Shown: positions 1 to 11,401 of the stretch, piece after piece | Numbering within the stretch: the stretch's first letter is position 1 | Layout: each line of letters begins with the position of its first letter | Source: Corella eumyota | Lineage: Eukaryota > Chordata > Ascidiacea > Phlebobranchia > Corellidae | Assembly (NCBI GenBank): GCA_963082875.1 | Contig: OY720098.1 | Location: 9,300,001-9,364,000, forward strand | Direction: 5' to 3' | Length of the DNA: 64,000 nucleotides | Notes under the pieces: generated by a model | The model's database searches: none | The model's input: the letters and a program-made list of their open reading frames with translations, nothing else | What the model was told of the DNA's origin: nothing | Program-made: the position numbers and the translations under genes

Positions 1-910
1 TATTTTATAAGATTTCTATGCCATCGGTATTTTCTCCTCAGGCGACATACTAGAGCCTTGAGGTAAAGTGCGATCAACTATTTGCGAGTACAATGTACAG
101 ACTGAAGTAACGTGTTAAGTGTTTTGCTATTAAAGGTTTACAGAACAACTTATATTATTTTAGATGATGTGAATAGTTAACAAATGTGTTATTGACTTAC
201 TAATACACAGTATTTGAGTATATATTGATGTTTAATCAGATGATCTATTTTAATTGGTTTTATTGAAGACGGTTTCCTGTGAATTTAAAAACTAAAATAA
301 AGAACCTTTTCCTGGAAATAATATTTTAAATAGAGTTCGAAACTATAGTGTTTGGATGTATGTTATTTTTTTTTTATTTTTTTTATCGATATTTATGAAT
401 ATTTGATTTAACTTCCTTTCGAGACGAGACAGCCTGGTAATTTTTGTGAAGAAAATAAAAACAGAGAAAGAAGGTTTAGAGTAGAGCTACAATATGTGAC
501 GTCACAAAGCGACGACGTGATTACTCAAGCGTATCGAAACGCACAATTGTTTACGAGACAAACGAAATTAAATCTTGTAAATTAAAATCGAATAAAAAAT
601 AACAAAAATTAGAATTTTTTAAAAGGTTAAAATATTTTTAAAGGATTTTAATTAATTCGGTGTCTGGAAATATTTATAAATTCTTTTTTGATTTTAAACC
701 ATATAAGGTCCTTAAAAAAATTATAATTATCGGTTATAAAAAAGTTTAAATTTAATTGGGCTTACTTTTTTTTTAAATAAATTTTTAGGTTTAACAAATA
801 TCGAAAAAATATTTATTAATTAACCAGTATTTCGTTCAAATATTTATTGGTTTATAGATTATTATATACGTAAACTTTATTAAAAATTAGTGATTTGCCA
901 AGGAAATGTA
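1..910 (+). promoter_or_regulatory. Upstream and 5' leader region of the TGF-beta type II receptor gene
   Basis: No gene is recognised here. The stretch is A+T-rich with homopolymer runs. A cAMP-response-type palindrome TGACGTCA lies at 497-504, followed by a locally more GC-rich patch (about 495-560), which is the best promoter candidate. The coding start of the downstream receptor is placed at 911. The ATG at 906-908 is followed immediately by a stop, giving a minimal upstream ORF. The promoter assignment is inference from position and motif only. Confidence 0.35.
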
Positions 911-3900
911 ATGACAGGTAAATAAATGTTTAATTAGTTCAAAAACTTCTGTAATAACAAGACGGGCTAAGTTTTTTTTTTATTAGTTTAATATACAAAT
1001 ATATAACTAGGTTTTTAAAATTTGTTATTTAAGTGTAAGAAGAAAATATAAGAACATTTACGTTGTTGCAGGCTTTATATTTCGGTGTTTGGGATTTTTC
1101 GGGTGTTTAATAACCCTGGCATCTTCTCTAAAATGTAGGCGATGCAATTCATTGCTGTCTATAGATGCTTGCGAAAAAGCCCAATGCAGTTTAGAAGAAT
1201 GCGACATAATAGAAATAGACGGTTATGGCATCTGTCACACCTTTGTTAATTTTGACACAACTGGAGATGGACACACTGTAATCACAAATATTATTCCACA
1301 GGTAAAGGTTGGTGATATTCTTAAACTAAAATATGATTTTATTTATATACGTTAAAAGTCAAAATTCTTCTACTAAAACGCATTACTTAAGAAGGACATT
1401 ATGCAACTTGTTTTTTGAGAAATTTTATTTACTTTTAGGTGAGCCAAAATGGGTTGTCAACCGCAATAAAACAGGGCTTTTGCGACCATGATTTTCGTTA
1501 CAATATATCGTGCCAGTGTGCTACTGAAGATTGCAACAAACTGATATCGTTTCCTTTTTACGAAATTTCAACAACGACCCAATCCGATCCTAAAATTGAA
1601 AATAACGGTAATTAAACTGTTACAGTTAAAATCCAAATAAAGTAAACAACATTTAAGGCTAGGATAAAGATAAAATGTAATTGAACTTCTATAAACTTAC
1701 GTTTTTATATTCTTATTCTAGAAGGCCCTGGATTTATGCCAGTTATAATTGGATGTACATGTGTCGTGGTATTTATATTAGCATTGGCTGGTTTTCTATG
1801 GTTTAAACGTATTCGAAAACAAAAACTTATTGCTAAAGACGAATACGATGTAAAGCTACCACCAGGTAGTAGGTTATCGTGTGATGATGCTAGCTTGATC
1901 GACGGGGGTTGGGACGAAAGTGGAAAACATAGTTACTCGGCATATAAGTAAGTAGTTTTAAATATTTTACCCCCAGCGCACAAGATAAATATTAACGCAT
2001 TACAAAACTTTTATTTGACATAACATATAATTAATAAACTTGTACGACAGATTTTTTTACTGCTGTTGCTAAAAATACATTACTTTGTAAGTTTTGAAAA
2101 TTAAACAAGTTACAAATAGTGCTTGGCATGTATAATTTTCTTGATACGTGTTCGTCTAGTCAACTATTTTTTTTACTGATAGTAATAATTTATATTAATA
2201 TGTGTTTAACAGATATTCATCCAGTATTGCAACTCAATATAGTAGAGGGTCGCGTGGTGCTGCATTAAATCATAACGACCAAAACCTACCAATAGAGTTG
2301 CAACAAATTATTGGTAAGTTAAGGACTATTTTATCAATTTTAAAAGTCATTCACGGAATTGCTTTTGCTTTTTTATGGATACCAGTTCAATGTAAATGTG
2401 TTGGCAAAATTTCTAAAGTATGTAAACATCACCAATTCCCTAGTTTCAATTTTTTTTATCAAACTGTTGATGTTTTTACAGGACGTGGTCGTTTCGCTGA
2501 GGTTTGGAAGGCAAAACTACAACAAGATGGCGTCCATCATCAAGTTGTTTCAGTTAAAGTTTTCAGACTTCGAAACAACGGGGCTTGGAGACAAGAAAAG
2601 GAAATTCTACACGAACAGTAAGAACATAAATTATAATGAAATCAGTTGAAATATTTCAGTATATATTCATCAATTTATTTGTATATGTTAAGTTGGATGA
2701 GGCACGAGCACATTATAGAGTTTTATGCATCGGAACAACACACGGTTAGAGGTCGTTTACAATTTTGGTTGATTACTGCTTACTACCAGCAGGGTAGTTT
2801 GGCTGATTTCTTGCGCTCACATGTTATCACTTGGTTGCAGTTTTGCGAAATGGCATTGACTATTGCTTCAGGTAAAATCAATTTTGAAACTAAAAAAAAA
2901 AATCATATTTAGTAATTAGATTTAGTAAAAGTACAAATTTTAAATCTATTTAAAAAAAAATTGTTCTATTGGTTATTTTTTACATGTTGTTTATATAGGA
3001 CTTACTTACCTTCACTCGGAAAGGGACGATAAAGGAAGACCAAAAATTCCAATTGCGCACAGAGATGTGAAGAGCTGTAATATATTAGTAAAGGAAGATT
3101 GCAGATCGTGTGTACTGGCTGACTTTGGTCTTTCCCTGAAACTTGATCCTGAGTTAACTAAAGACGAACTATCTAACGCAGGTAAACTTCGTAAACAAAA
3201 TAAACATTTTTGTTTAATGTCGTCTTTATTTAAAAAGGATGTCTTTTTTAAAACTTGTTAATTTTGGTTAACCAACCCACATACCTGTTAAAATTTTTTG
3301 GCTCAAATTTTTTGGCCCATCAATCTATAGTTAAAAATATGAACTTAAGATTTTAAGTTTTACTGTTTTTTTTTGTTTAGAGTGGCTAAACCGATTTAGA
3401 TATATCCTAACTATTACCTTAAAATTAATTTTTTTTCTATCATTTTATGTTTGTTATAGGCCAAGTAGGAACGTCCAGGTACATGGCACCCGAGTTGTTG
3501 GAGCGACTTGTAAACCTCACAGATATTGAGATGTTTAAGAGAGTTGATGTTTATGCAATGGCTTTAGTGATGTGGGAGATAGCAAATCGTTGTGAGGCTA
3601 ACCAAGGCAAGTATAAAAACCAAAATGTCAGAATTTTAATTGTGAAACTTTTTTAGGTAAAAAAATGAGTTAAATTTTTAAAACTTTTTAACTACTTTTT
3701 GACGCATCTGCACCAACATTTACTTACAATCAGATATAAATTTATAACAAACAATATTTGCAATGGATTTATTTTTTGTAGGGATGGCATCACCATACAG
3801 TCCACCATTCGGGGATCAAATAAACGACCATCCTACCAAAGAACAGATGCTAATATTGGTTTGCAGGGAAAGGAAACTACCAACCATTCCCGAAAAGTGG

Positions 3901-4382
3901 AAAACTCACAAGGTTAAAAAAATTGAAATTTTGAATTAAAATATAAAACAAACCTAACCAATAAATAAATCAAAAAATATATACCCAATTTCAAAATATA
4001 AACTTTACAAACATATGGGAACCTACCTTGTTAATAATCTTTGTTATAAGCCAAGTTTCTTAGTTTAATTAAACAACTACAAAACAGCTATTTCATTAAA
4101 AAGAAGTAAATCAAAAAATCTGAATTTCAGGGAATGAATCGCTTTGCCGATGTACTCGGCGAGACTTGGGAATATGAACCCGAATCGCGAATAACCGCCG
4201 GTTGCTTTTACGAGCGTTTACTTAAAATCCTTCCGATGGACTCCACCACCTCTGACGTCACTTCCTCTTCTGACGTCACAAGTCTTGACGTCACAGATGA
4301 CGACGAGGAAAAAGAAAAGCTAATCGAAAAGCTGAACAATGAAATAAACAAGGAAACAAAAATTATTTCCACCATTGTTTAA
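911..4382 (+). CDS. TGFBR2: TGF-beta receptor type-2 (serine/threonine kinase receptor), 586 aa
   Basis: Type II receptor of the TGF-beta pathway: it binds ligand at the cell surface and phosphorylates the type I receptor. Coding exons: 911-917, 1072-1301, 1439-1607, 1722-1947, 2213-2313, 2482-2617, 2693-2871, 2999-3181, 3460-3606, 3782-3912, 4131-4382; all join in phase. The first exon holds only two codons plus one base and splices into a hydrophobic signal peptide. A cysteine-rich three-finger ectodomain follows, ending in CQCATEDCN. One membrane segment begins at [11 protein letters not shown] and basic residues follow it. The kinase shows [13 protein letters not shown], the ATP lysine in [19 protein letters not shown] and GTSRYMAPE. 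The wording (for example [10 protein letters not shown] and YSPPFGDQ) fits TGFBR2 better than activin or BMP type II receptors; human TGFBR2 is 567 aa. Intron 9 needs a GC donor (AAG|GCAAGT at 3606). The acceptor before 2693 is weak. The tail is acidic with three TSDVT/LDVT units. A poly(A) signal lies at 4733-4738. Confidence 0.9.
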
Positions 4383-4892
4383 AGACTGATTTTTTCCGCC
4401 TTTTATTTTTTGTATCAAAAACCATGTTTGTATCTTCATCCATGTTTTGATAGTTAAGTAAACTAACCCAAGTAGGTACAATGGAAAAAAAAAAAAAAAA
4501 AAAAAAAGAGGAGAAAAGGGGAAATTTTGGGAAAGTGCTTACCAAGTTTAAGATACTGAACAAATCGAAACACACGTATTGTTATCTTTATAAATGATAA
4601 GTTCACATTTTACATTATTGAATTTTTTATGTTCATGTAATTTTTATGATCCTACAGATTATTTTCCTATAAAGATTTTTGTTGTTTAATCACAATCAGT
4701 TTGTTATTTGTCCATAGCCTACCTTTGTATTAAATAAAAAAGTGCATTTAATCTGCGTTGTGGTTTGTTTTCACTATTAAAAAAAATTTAACAAAGTGTT
4801 TTAATTAATCCAAATCTAGTGAAAAATAATTTTGTTAACAAGATTTTAAAATTATATAAAAAAAATGGATCACGTATGTTTGTCCGGCTCTA
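4383..4892 (+). other. 3' UTR of the receptor and adjacent intergenic DNA
   Basis: The receptor stop is at 4380-4382. A run of about 24 A residues lies near 4483-4507, and AATAAA at 4733-4738 is the likely polyadenylation signal. No other gene is visible. Confidence 0.5.
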
Positions 4893-4990
4893 GACAAAAC
4901 TACGTGCCGTTTACTTTAGGAGGAAATTCTCTCGCACCGTAATCCAGACGAGAGATTTGGGAGAGCCGTAGTGTAATTACGTTTTGTGTC
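4893..4990. repeat. GC-richer imperfect palindrome with nested stems
   Basis: Three complementary pairs nest in order: GACAAAAC (4893-4900) with GTTTTGTGTC (4981-4990, bulged), ACTACG (4899-4904) with CGTAGT (4967-4972), and AAATTCTCTCG (4924-4934) with CGAGAGATTT (4949-4958), leaving a 14-base loop. It could be a structured RNA, a hairpin precursor or a palindromic transposon remnant. Nothing identifies which. Confidence 0.4.
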
Positions 4991-5239
4991 GAATTTTTAT
5001 TTGTTCTTTCTATTTGTAAAAATGTAACTATTTAACATAAAGTGCAATAAATGATATACATTTGCTATAAATTACTACATTTTAGGGTAATATAGTTTAA
5101 TTTAACAGTTATAAATTCGATTAAGTCTTATATTAGGCAGTACGCTTGCTGCTCATTAGTAGTCGTCAGACAAGACCTATTGTTTCAAGTTTGCGACTTT
5201 AATGAACACCGACAGTTGTTAAAAGTTAAAACCATATGT

Positions 5240-5330
5240 AAACAACTACTAAACAGCGATTTCGTTAAAAGGAGTAAATCAAAAAATCTGAATTTCAGGA
5301 ATGAATCGCTTTGCCGATGTACTCGGCGAG
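5240..5330 (+). pseudogene. Partial duplicate of the last intron/exon junction of the TGF-beta receptor gene
   Basis: These 91 bases match 4071-4163 at most positions: the end of intron 10, the TCTGAATTTCAG acceptor and the first bases of exon 11 (NRFADVLGE). One G after the acceptor is missing, and similarity stops sharply at GGCGAG on the 3' side. It is too short to be a gene copy and looks like a small segmental or repair-mediated duplication about 1.17 kb downstream of its source. Confidence 0.85.
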
Positions 5331-5756
5331 AAGAAAGTGTTAAACTTCCACTGATCGAGTATTTTATAAACAAACAAAAAATAATTAAACAATAATTAAA
5401 TACAGTTAAATAATTTAATTTTATGATATTAATATCATATTACATCACTAACCAAAATTTGAAAACCTAATAACAATCTTTAGATTTTAATAAAGAAACA
5501 CCTATTATTTAGTAATTAGTGATAAAAATAGGCAGTTTGGAACATAATATTATTATAAACAACATGTTAAAATTTCAAAACTTTAAATAAACTAAAAAAA
5601 AGTTATATTGAACCAAAAATCGAATGAGTAAGAATAAAAATAAATATACAGACAATAGCAATATGTTTCGAAATCTAAAATTTCAATCATAATAATAATA
5701 TTGACAATAACAATATGTCTTAGATCTTAACTCTTCGAACTACAAAAAATATATTT

Positions 5757-5830
5757 GCGCTCTAAGCTAGATTCGAACCCGGAGAGTTCGATCGAAAGTT
5801 GAGTGCACTAACTTTCAAGCCATAAGGGTG
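5757..5830 (-). pseudogene. Degenerate tRNA-like sequence, tRNA-Glu(UUC)-like or SINE head
   Basis: On the minus strand the segment has a D-arm-like TGGCTTGAAAGTTAGTGC, an anticodon-loop-like CTTTCGA (would be UUC) and a B-box-like GGTTCGAATC. The acceptor and T stems do not pair properly, so this is not a working tRNA by eye. It fits a decayed tRNA gene or the 5' part of a tRNA-derived SINE. Confidence 0.4.
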
Positions 5831-6039
5831 AATGATTAAGCTTTACGCTATTGCAACTAAATCACTTTTTCAAAAAAAAAATTAATTAAAAAACATTAAG
5901 TTTAAAGATCATAATTTTAACTTTGTTTCGATCAAATTAAAAGGGTAAAAATGTCAATAATGCGATTACAATATCTCAATATTATATTTCCATGTGTTTT
6001 TGTCAATTAAACAAAAATATAATTGATTACAAAGTCAAA

Positions 6040-8190
6040 TGACATAACCTAACCTAGGAATATAAAATATATAATATTTTAGGTTTAAAGATTTTATCAA
6101 TTTTTAATAAAAATGTCATAACTAATATTTTGTAAACACGTTAATTATTAATATTTTGTAAACACGTGAACAATTATTTTTTGATTTAGATTTTTTAATT
6201 TTTCAAAAAATTTGTATGCAATTTCATTGGCCAAAAAGATCACGTGACCTAATTGAACCCAAAGTAAGAATTAGCTCAAACTTTTTTTCTACGGAAAATT
6301 TTTGCGAAATGTTTTATTTTAAATGTTAGTTAAACCAATGGCGCGCCTAATAAATTATAATATTTTAGGTTTTGAGATATCATCAATTTTTAATAAAAGT
6401 GTCATAACTTTTATGAATATTAATATTTTTTTTAAATATTTTGCAAACACGTTAATGGGACCTGTGCGGTTCTAAAAAAACAATTATTTTTTGATTTAAA
6501 ATTTTTATTTTTTTTTGAAAAATTTGTATGCAATATCATTGGCCAAAAATATCACGTGACCTAATTAAACCTAAAATAAAAATTAGCTCAAACTTTTGTT
6601 CTACTAAAAATTTTCGCGAATTTTTTTATCTTTCATATTAGTTAGGCCAATGCGCGTCTAATAAAATATAATATTTTAAGTTTTGAGATTTCATCAATTT
6701 TTAATAAAAGTGTCAAAACTTTTGTGAATATTAATATCTAAACAAAATATTTTGTAAACACATTTATTTGACCTGTGCGGTTCCTAACAGAATAATTATT
6801 TTTCAATTTAAATTTTTTTATTTTTTTTTTTTAAATTTTGTATGCAATCTCATTGGCCAAATATTTCACGTGGCATAATTAAACCCAAAACAAAATTAGC
6901 TCAAATTTTTGTTATACTAAAAATTTTTGCGAATTGTTTTATCTTTCATATTAGTTAGGCCAATGCGCATCTAATAAAATATAATATTTTAAGTTTTGAG
7001 ATTTCATCAATTTTTAATAAAAGTTTCATAACTTTTATGAATAATAATATTAAAAAAAAATATTTTGTAAACACGTTAATTAGACCTGTGCAATTCTAAC
7101 AGAATAATTATTTTTTGATTTAAAATTTTTTTTTCCAAAAATTTGTATGCAATATTATTGGCCAAAAATATCACGTGACCTAATTAAACCAAAAATAAAA
7201 ATTAGCTCAAACTTTTGTTTTACTAAAAATTTTTGCGAAATGTTTTATCTTGAATGTTAGTTAGGCCAATGCGCGTCTAACAAAATATAATACTTTCAGT
7301 TTTGAGATTTCATCAATTTTTATAAAAGTGTCATAACTTTTATGAATATTAATATTAAAAAAAATATTTTGCAAACACGTTAATTGGACCTGTGCGATTC
7401 TAACAAAATATTTATTTTTCGAATTAATTTTTTTTTAAAATTTGTATGCAACCTCATTGGCTAAATATATCACGTGACCTAATTAAACCAAAAATAAAAT
7501 TTAGCTCAAACTTTTGTTCTTCCTAAAATTTTTGCGAAATGTTTTATCTTGAATGTTAGTTAGGCCAATGTGCGTCTAATAAAATACAAAATTTTAGGTT
7601 TTGAGATTTCATAAATTTTTATTAAAAGTGTCATAACTTATATGAATATCAATATTTAAAAATAATGTTTTGTAAACATATTAAATGGACCTGTGCGATT
7701 CTAACACAATAATTATTTTTCGATTTAAACTTTTTTATTTTTTGCAAAAAATCTGTATGCAATTTCATTGGCCAAATATATCACGTGACATAACAATTTC
7801 ATTAGCCAAATATATCACGTGACATAAAATTAAAAAAAAGTCTCATAACTTATAAATATTAATATTTAAAAAATATATTTTGTAAATACGTTAATAGGAC
7901 CTGTGCGGTTTTAACAAAATATTTATTTTTCGATTTACAATCTTTTATTTTTTTGCTTCAAAAAATTTGTATGCAATATTATTGGCCAAAATATTACGTA
8001 ACCTAATTAAAATGAAAATAAAAATTAGCTCAAACTTTTGTTCTATTAAAAAAATTTTTGCGAAATGTTTTTTTTTCTTGAATGTTAGTTAATATAATAT
8101 TTCAAGTTTTGAGATTTCATAAATTTATCAGGTGACCTAAATAAATGTCATATAACAGGTGACCTAAATAAATGTCATAACTTTTTTAAA
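6040..8190. repeat. Tandem satellite array, unit about 300-314 bp, roughly seven copies
   Basis: The anchor TTTGTATGCAA recurs with its TATGCA at about 6215, 6527, 6841, 7146, 7445, 7756 and, broken, 7970, giving spacings of about 312, 314, 305, 299, 311 and 214. Each full unit carries CATTGGCC, a TCACGTGA or near-variant, TTAGCTCAAAC, GTTAGTTAGGCCAATG, TTTTGAGATTTCAT and a block ending GACCTGTGCGGTT. The last copies are truncated, with short internal duplications near 7768-7830 and 8128-8170. No open frame is conserved between copies, so this is non-coding satellite DNA. Confidence 0.9.
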
Positions 8191-8676
8191 TATTTAAATT
8201 TGACAAAATATTTCAAAATTCATAAATATCTTAGATTACTTTAATTTTTAGAATTTTTTGTATGGGTGCAAAATTTTATTAACGTGACGTCACCACGTTG
8301 TATACCTTTATGTCGCCATGTAAAATAAATCATGTGCTATTCACCCGCATATTTATTTTATTAAAAAAATGTACGTTTTTTAATTTAATAATTTTAATGT
8401 ATAGTTTAAAAAAAGTTATATAAAACGTGTTTCAAGATAAATAAGACATGTTCAAATAATAACATTAACCTTATTTATTTTTTAAATCGAGAAAAGACTA
8501 TGCGACCCTATGCGGTTTTAGGAGGAAAAGACCTGGAAAGAGTGACAGGTTACCATATTACAATAATTACAAGTCATGTTTTTTACGATAAATCAAAATT
8601 AAAATTGTAAATACTAAAATTTGTTTTAATATCAAATTAAAAATAACTTTATCGGATCTTTAAAGTTTTAATAAAT

Positions 8677-9456
8677 ATGACTGAAAATATCCAAGCAGAG
8701 ACTGATGAAAAAATCAATCCATTAACTGAGTTTCGAAATAAAGATCTTAAAACCAGAAGAGCTCTTTTATTTGGGTTTGGCGAACACTCGAATGACGATA
8801 AAATTAAAGTCACGCGAAAATTAGTAAACAAATTATTGGATAAAGCCCAATTTTCAGACATTGGAAGCCCTTTGTTAAAAACTATGCTTCTTGCATTATC
8901 AGATGCTGGTTGTGTGCTTAACCCTGAGAAAAATATTTGTATTGAGTATTGCGATCCGAATTCGAAAATGGTGGGTGGATTTGATTCGTCGAATAACCAA
9001 ATTATTTTGTGCCAAAATCAGTTTGATAAACTGCTGACTGCTGATGGAAAAATGGAAACTATTAAGCATGTTCTCACACATGAGCTTGTTCACACTTTTG
9101 ATCATTGTCGAGCTAAGGTTGATTTTTATGAAAATGCAAAACATCTTTTGTGTAGCGAAATAAGGGCTGCATCTTTAAGTGGGGAATGTATGGTTAAACA
9201 CCAAAAATTAGATGCTGTATTTTCTGGCTTCAAAAGCTACCACCAGAACTGCGTCATTAAGCAAGCATTAAAATCGTTTCATGAACGCTATCCAAACATG
9301 GAGGATAAAAAAGTCGGCAAAATGGTTTCGGAAATTTTTACGACTTGTTATAATGATCATGAACCTCATGATAGGCTGCCATTAACTTACAAGCATGCAG
9401 AATTGTCTTATAAATCCTACCTCACTCGTAATCGTTATGGTTCTGCATTTTTTTAA
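8677..9456 (+). CDS. ATP23: ATP23-type mitochondrial inner-membrane metalloprotease, 259 aa, intronless
   Basis: ATP23 is a zinc peptidase of the mitochondrial intermembrane space; in yeast it processes Atp6 and helps assemble the ATP synthase Fo sector. The zinc site is seen in LTHELVHTFDHCRAKVDF (HExxH within it). The family landmarks also appear in order: a cysteine pair in the ALSDAGC...CIEYC part, GGFDSSNNQIILCQN, CSEIRAASLSGEC, and FTTCYNDHEPHDRLP near the C terminus. Length is close to human ATP23 (XRCC6BP1, about 246 aa), and there is no gap in the frame. The N terminus is acidic and hydrophilic with no obvious classical presequence. The ATG at 8677 is the first in frame and sits after an A+T-rich leader. 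The stop is only about 120 bases before the start of the next gene on the same strand. Confidence 0.92.
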   Translation: MTENIQAETDEKINPLTEFRNKDLKTRRALLFGFGEHSNDDKIKVTRKLVNKLLDKAQFSDIGSPLLKTMLLALSDAGCVLNPEKNICIEYCDPNSKMVGGFDSSNNQIILCQNQFDKLLTADGKMETIKHVLTHELVHTFDHCRAKVDFYENAKHLLCSEIRAASLSGECMVKHQKLDAVFSGFKSYHQNCVIKQALKSFHERYPNMEDKKVGKMVSEIFTTCYNDHEPHDRLPLTYKHAELSYKSYLTRNRYGSAFF

Positions 9457-9578
9457 ATTTAAAAACCTGCAATTTCGTATAGTTTAAAGTTTAATTTTCA
9501 GAACTATAATTTAATTTTGATAGGTTGTTAAATGTGGTTTGTATTGACAGATTAACTGTTTAAATTAGGAAATTAAAA

Positions 9579-11005
9579 ATGTCAGAGCGGTATAGCTTTT
9601 CTTTAACCACATTCAGGTAAAATTGGAAATATTTATAGTTTAAAATGTATTCATTTTTAAATAGTATATAACAATAAAAAATTGTAAAGTTGTAATTTTG
9701 AAGATGTCTACCTTACACGAATATTTTTATTTTTTAGCCCCAGTGGAAAACTGATTCAAATTGAATATGCACTAAATGCAGTTACTGCTGGCTCTCCATC
9801 AGTTGGTATAAAAGCTGTTAACGGGGTAGTTATGGCAACAGAGAAAAAGCAAAAATCGATTTTGTACGAAGAGAATAGCATTCACAAAGTTGAACCAATC
9901 ACAGACAAAATTGGGATGGTTTATAGTGGTATGGGACCAGACTATAGGTTTGTTACTATGCAGAATGTGGATATTTTAGGACGAATACCAATATAATAAT
10001 GTGGTGTATAAAATTATGTTGGTTTGTTTTATATTTACTATCTAATAAATTTTTAAAGCATTTTCGTTGTTTTTTCACAAGGGTTCTTTTAACAAGAGCA
10101 AGAAAAATTGCACAAGCATATTATCGTCAATATCAGGAAAGTATACCAACAACACAATTGGTTCAAAGAATTGCTCTTGTAATGCAAGAATACACACAAT
10201 CTGGGTAACTTGGCTAGATTCATAGTAAACTGATTGAATCCAATGCTTCTTTTCTTTTTTAATAAGTTGATGGCATAATTGAGAAAGATTTTTTGGGTGT
10301 TAAAGCAATATCCATAAAAAAATATTTTAATTACCCAATTTACTTTACAGTGGGGTAAGACCTTTTGGCGTTTCTTTATTAATTTGTGGATGGGATAACG
10401 ATAGACCCTACTTGTTTCAGTGTGATCCCTCCGTAAGTTAAATTGTATACGATTTTTGTAACAAAACTATATATATTTTGAATCACCTTTTTTTATTACA
10501 GGGTGCTTATTTTGCTTGGAAAGCAACTGCTTTGGGTAAAAATCATTTAAATGGAAAATCGTTTTTGGAAAAAAGGTGAGAAATTTTAACCAAATAATAA
10601 CAATACATGATAGTCTTATCTTAAGAAATTTTGTTAAAAATGTCATCTACATTTTAAACAGATACAATGATGATATGGAATTGGAAGATGCCGTACACAC
10701 CGCAATACTTACACTCAAGGTAGAAAATAATACATACATATGTACTACTTTGTTAAATTAAAGGCAACAATCAAAATTTTTTATAAACCTATGAAATGAA
10801 GTAGCAATTGGCTTTTTTATAAAGGCAAAAGAATAAAAATATAAATCAGTAACTTTTTTAACCTGAATCAATAAAACACATATTTTAGGAATCATTTGAA
10901 GGCCAAATGACGGAAGATAACATCGAAGTTGGAATTGCAAATGAAAGTGGATTCCATCGGTTGTTACCAACAGAAGTTAAAGATTATTTAGCATCCATTG
11001 CATAA
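9579..11005 (+). CDS. PSMA2: 20S proteasome subunit alpha type-2, 233 aa
   Basis: This is a non-catalytic alpha-ring subunit of the 20S proteasome. Coding exons: 9579-9616, 9738-9947, 10082-10204, 10351-10432, 10502-10575, 10662-10719, 10889-11005; phases agree throughout. The start [18 protein letters not shown] is the alpha-subunit signature, continuing [20 protein letters not shown]. Downstream are [38 protein letters not shown], the [14 protein letters not shown] block and [13 protein letters not shown]. It is nearly colinear with human PSMA2 (234 aa). AATAAA lies at 11116-11121. No AATAAA is seen between the ATP23 stop and this ATG, and AG acceptors precede the ATG (for example TTTTCAG near 9502 and TTAG near 9568), so delivery of a trans-spliced leader is possible. 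Confidence 0.95.
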
Positions 11006-11401
11006 AATTTCAAAAAAAAAAATTTTTTTTTAACTTTTTCATATCAAAACATGAAGTTTGTTTTAAAGTTCAAGCGCAAACTAGTAGATTCATAAATTCT
11101 TTGCTTTTCAAATCCAATAAAAAATATTAAGAAATGCATTTGTATTGATTTTTGATAGTTATTTATTAAACATGTTATGAATGATGACAAAAAAAACTTT
11201 TGTTTAGACAATTTGAACAAAAAAAAACTTTAGACAATTTGCACCATATGAAAAAACATAGTTTAAATGCCAAAGTATTTTTACTTTAAATATCGTTTAA
11301 TTCTTGTCGAATACATAGTATTATTAAAGTCTACTACACACTATATAACATATTGAAAAAATAAACCAGTTTTTCGACTTAATTTAAACAAAACAAGAAA
11401 A
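11006..11401. other. Convergent 3' flank between PSMA2 and the FLYWCH/MULE gene
   Basis: This holds the PSMA2 3' UTR with its poly(A) signal and, in the other direction, the minus-strand gene's 3' end (a TTTATT, read AATAAA on the minus strand, at 11162-11167). No further gene is seen. Confidence 0.5.

Noticed and set aside
3607-3656. Receptor kinase reading through GKYKNQNV to a stop
   Set aside because: This is intron sequence after the GC donor. Kinase subdomain similarity resumes only at 3782.
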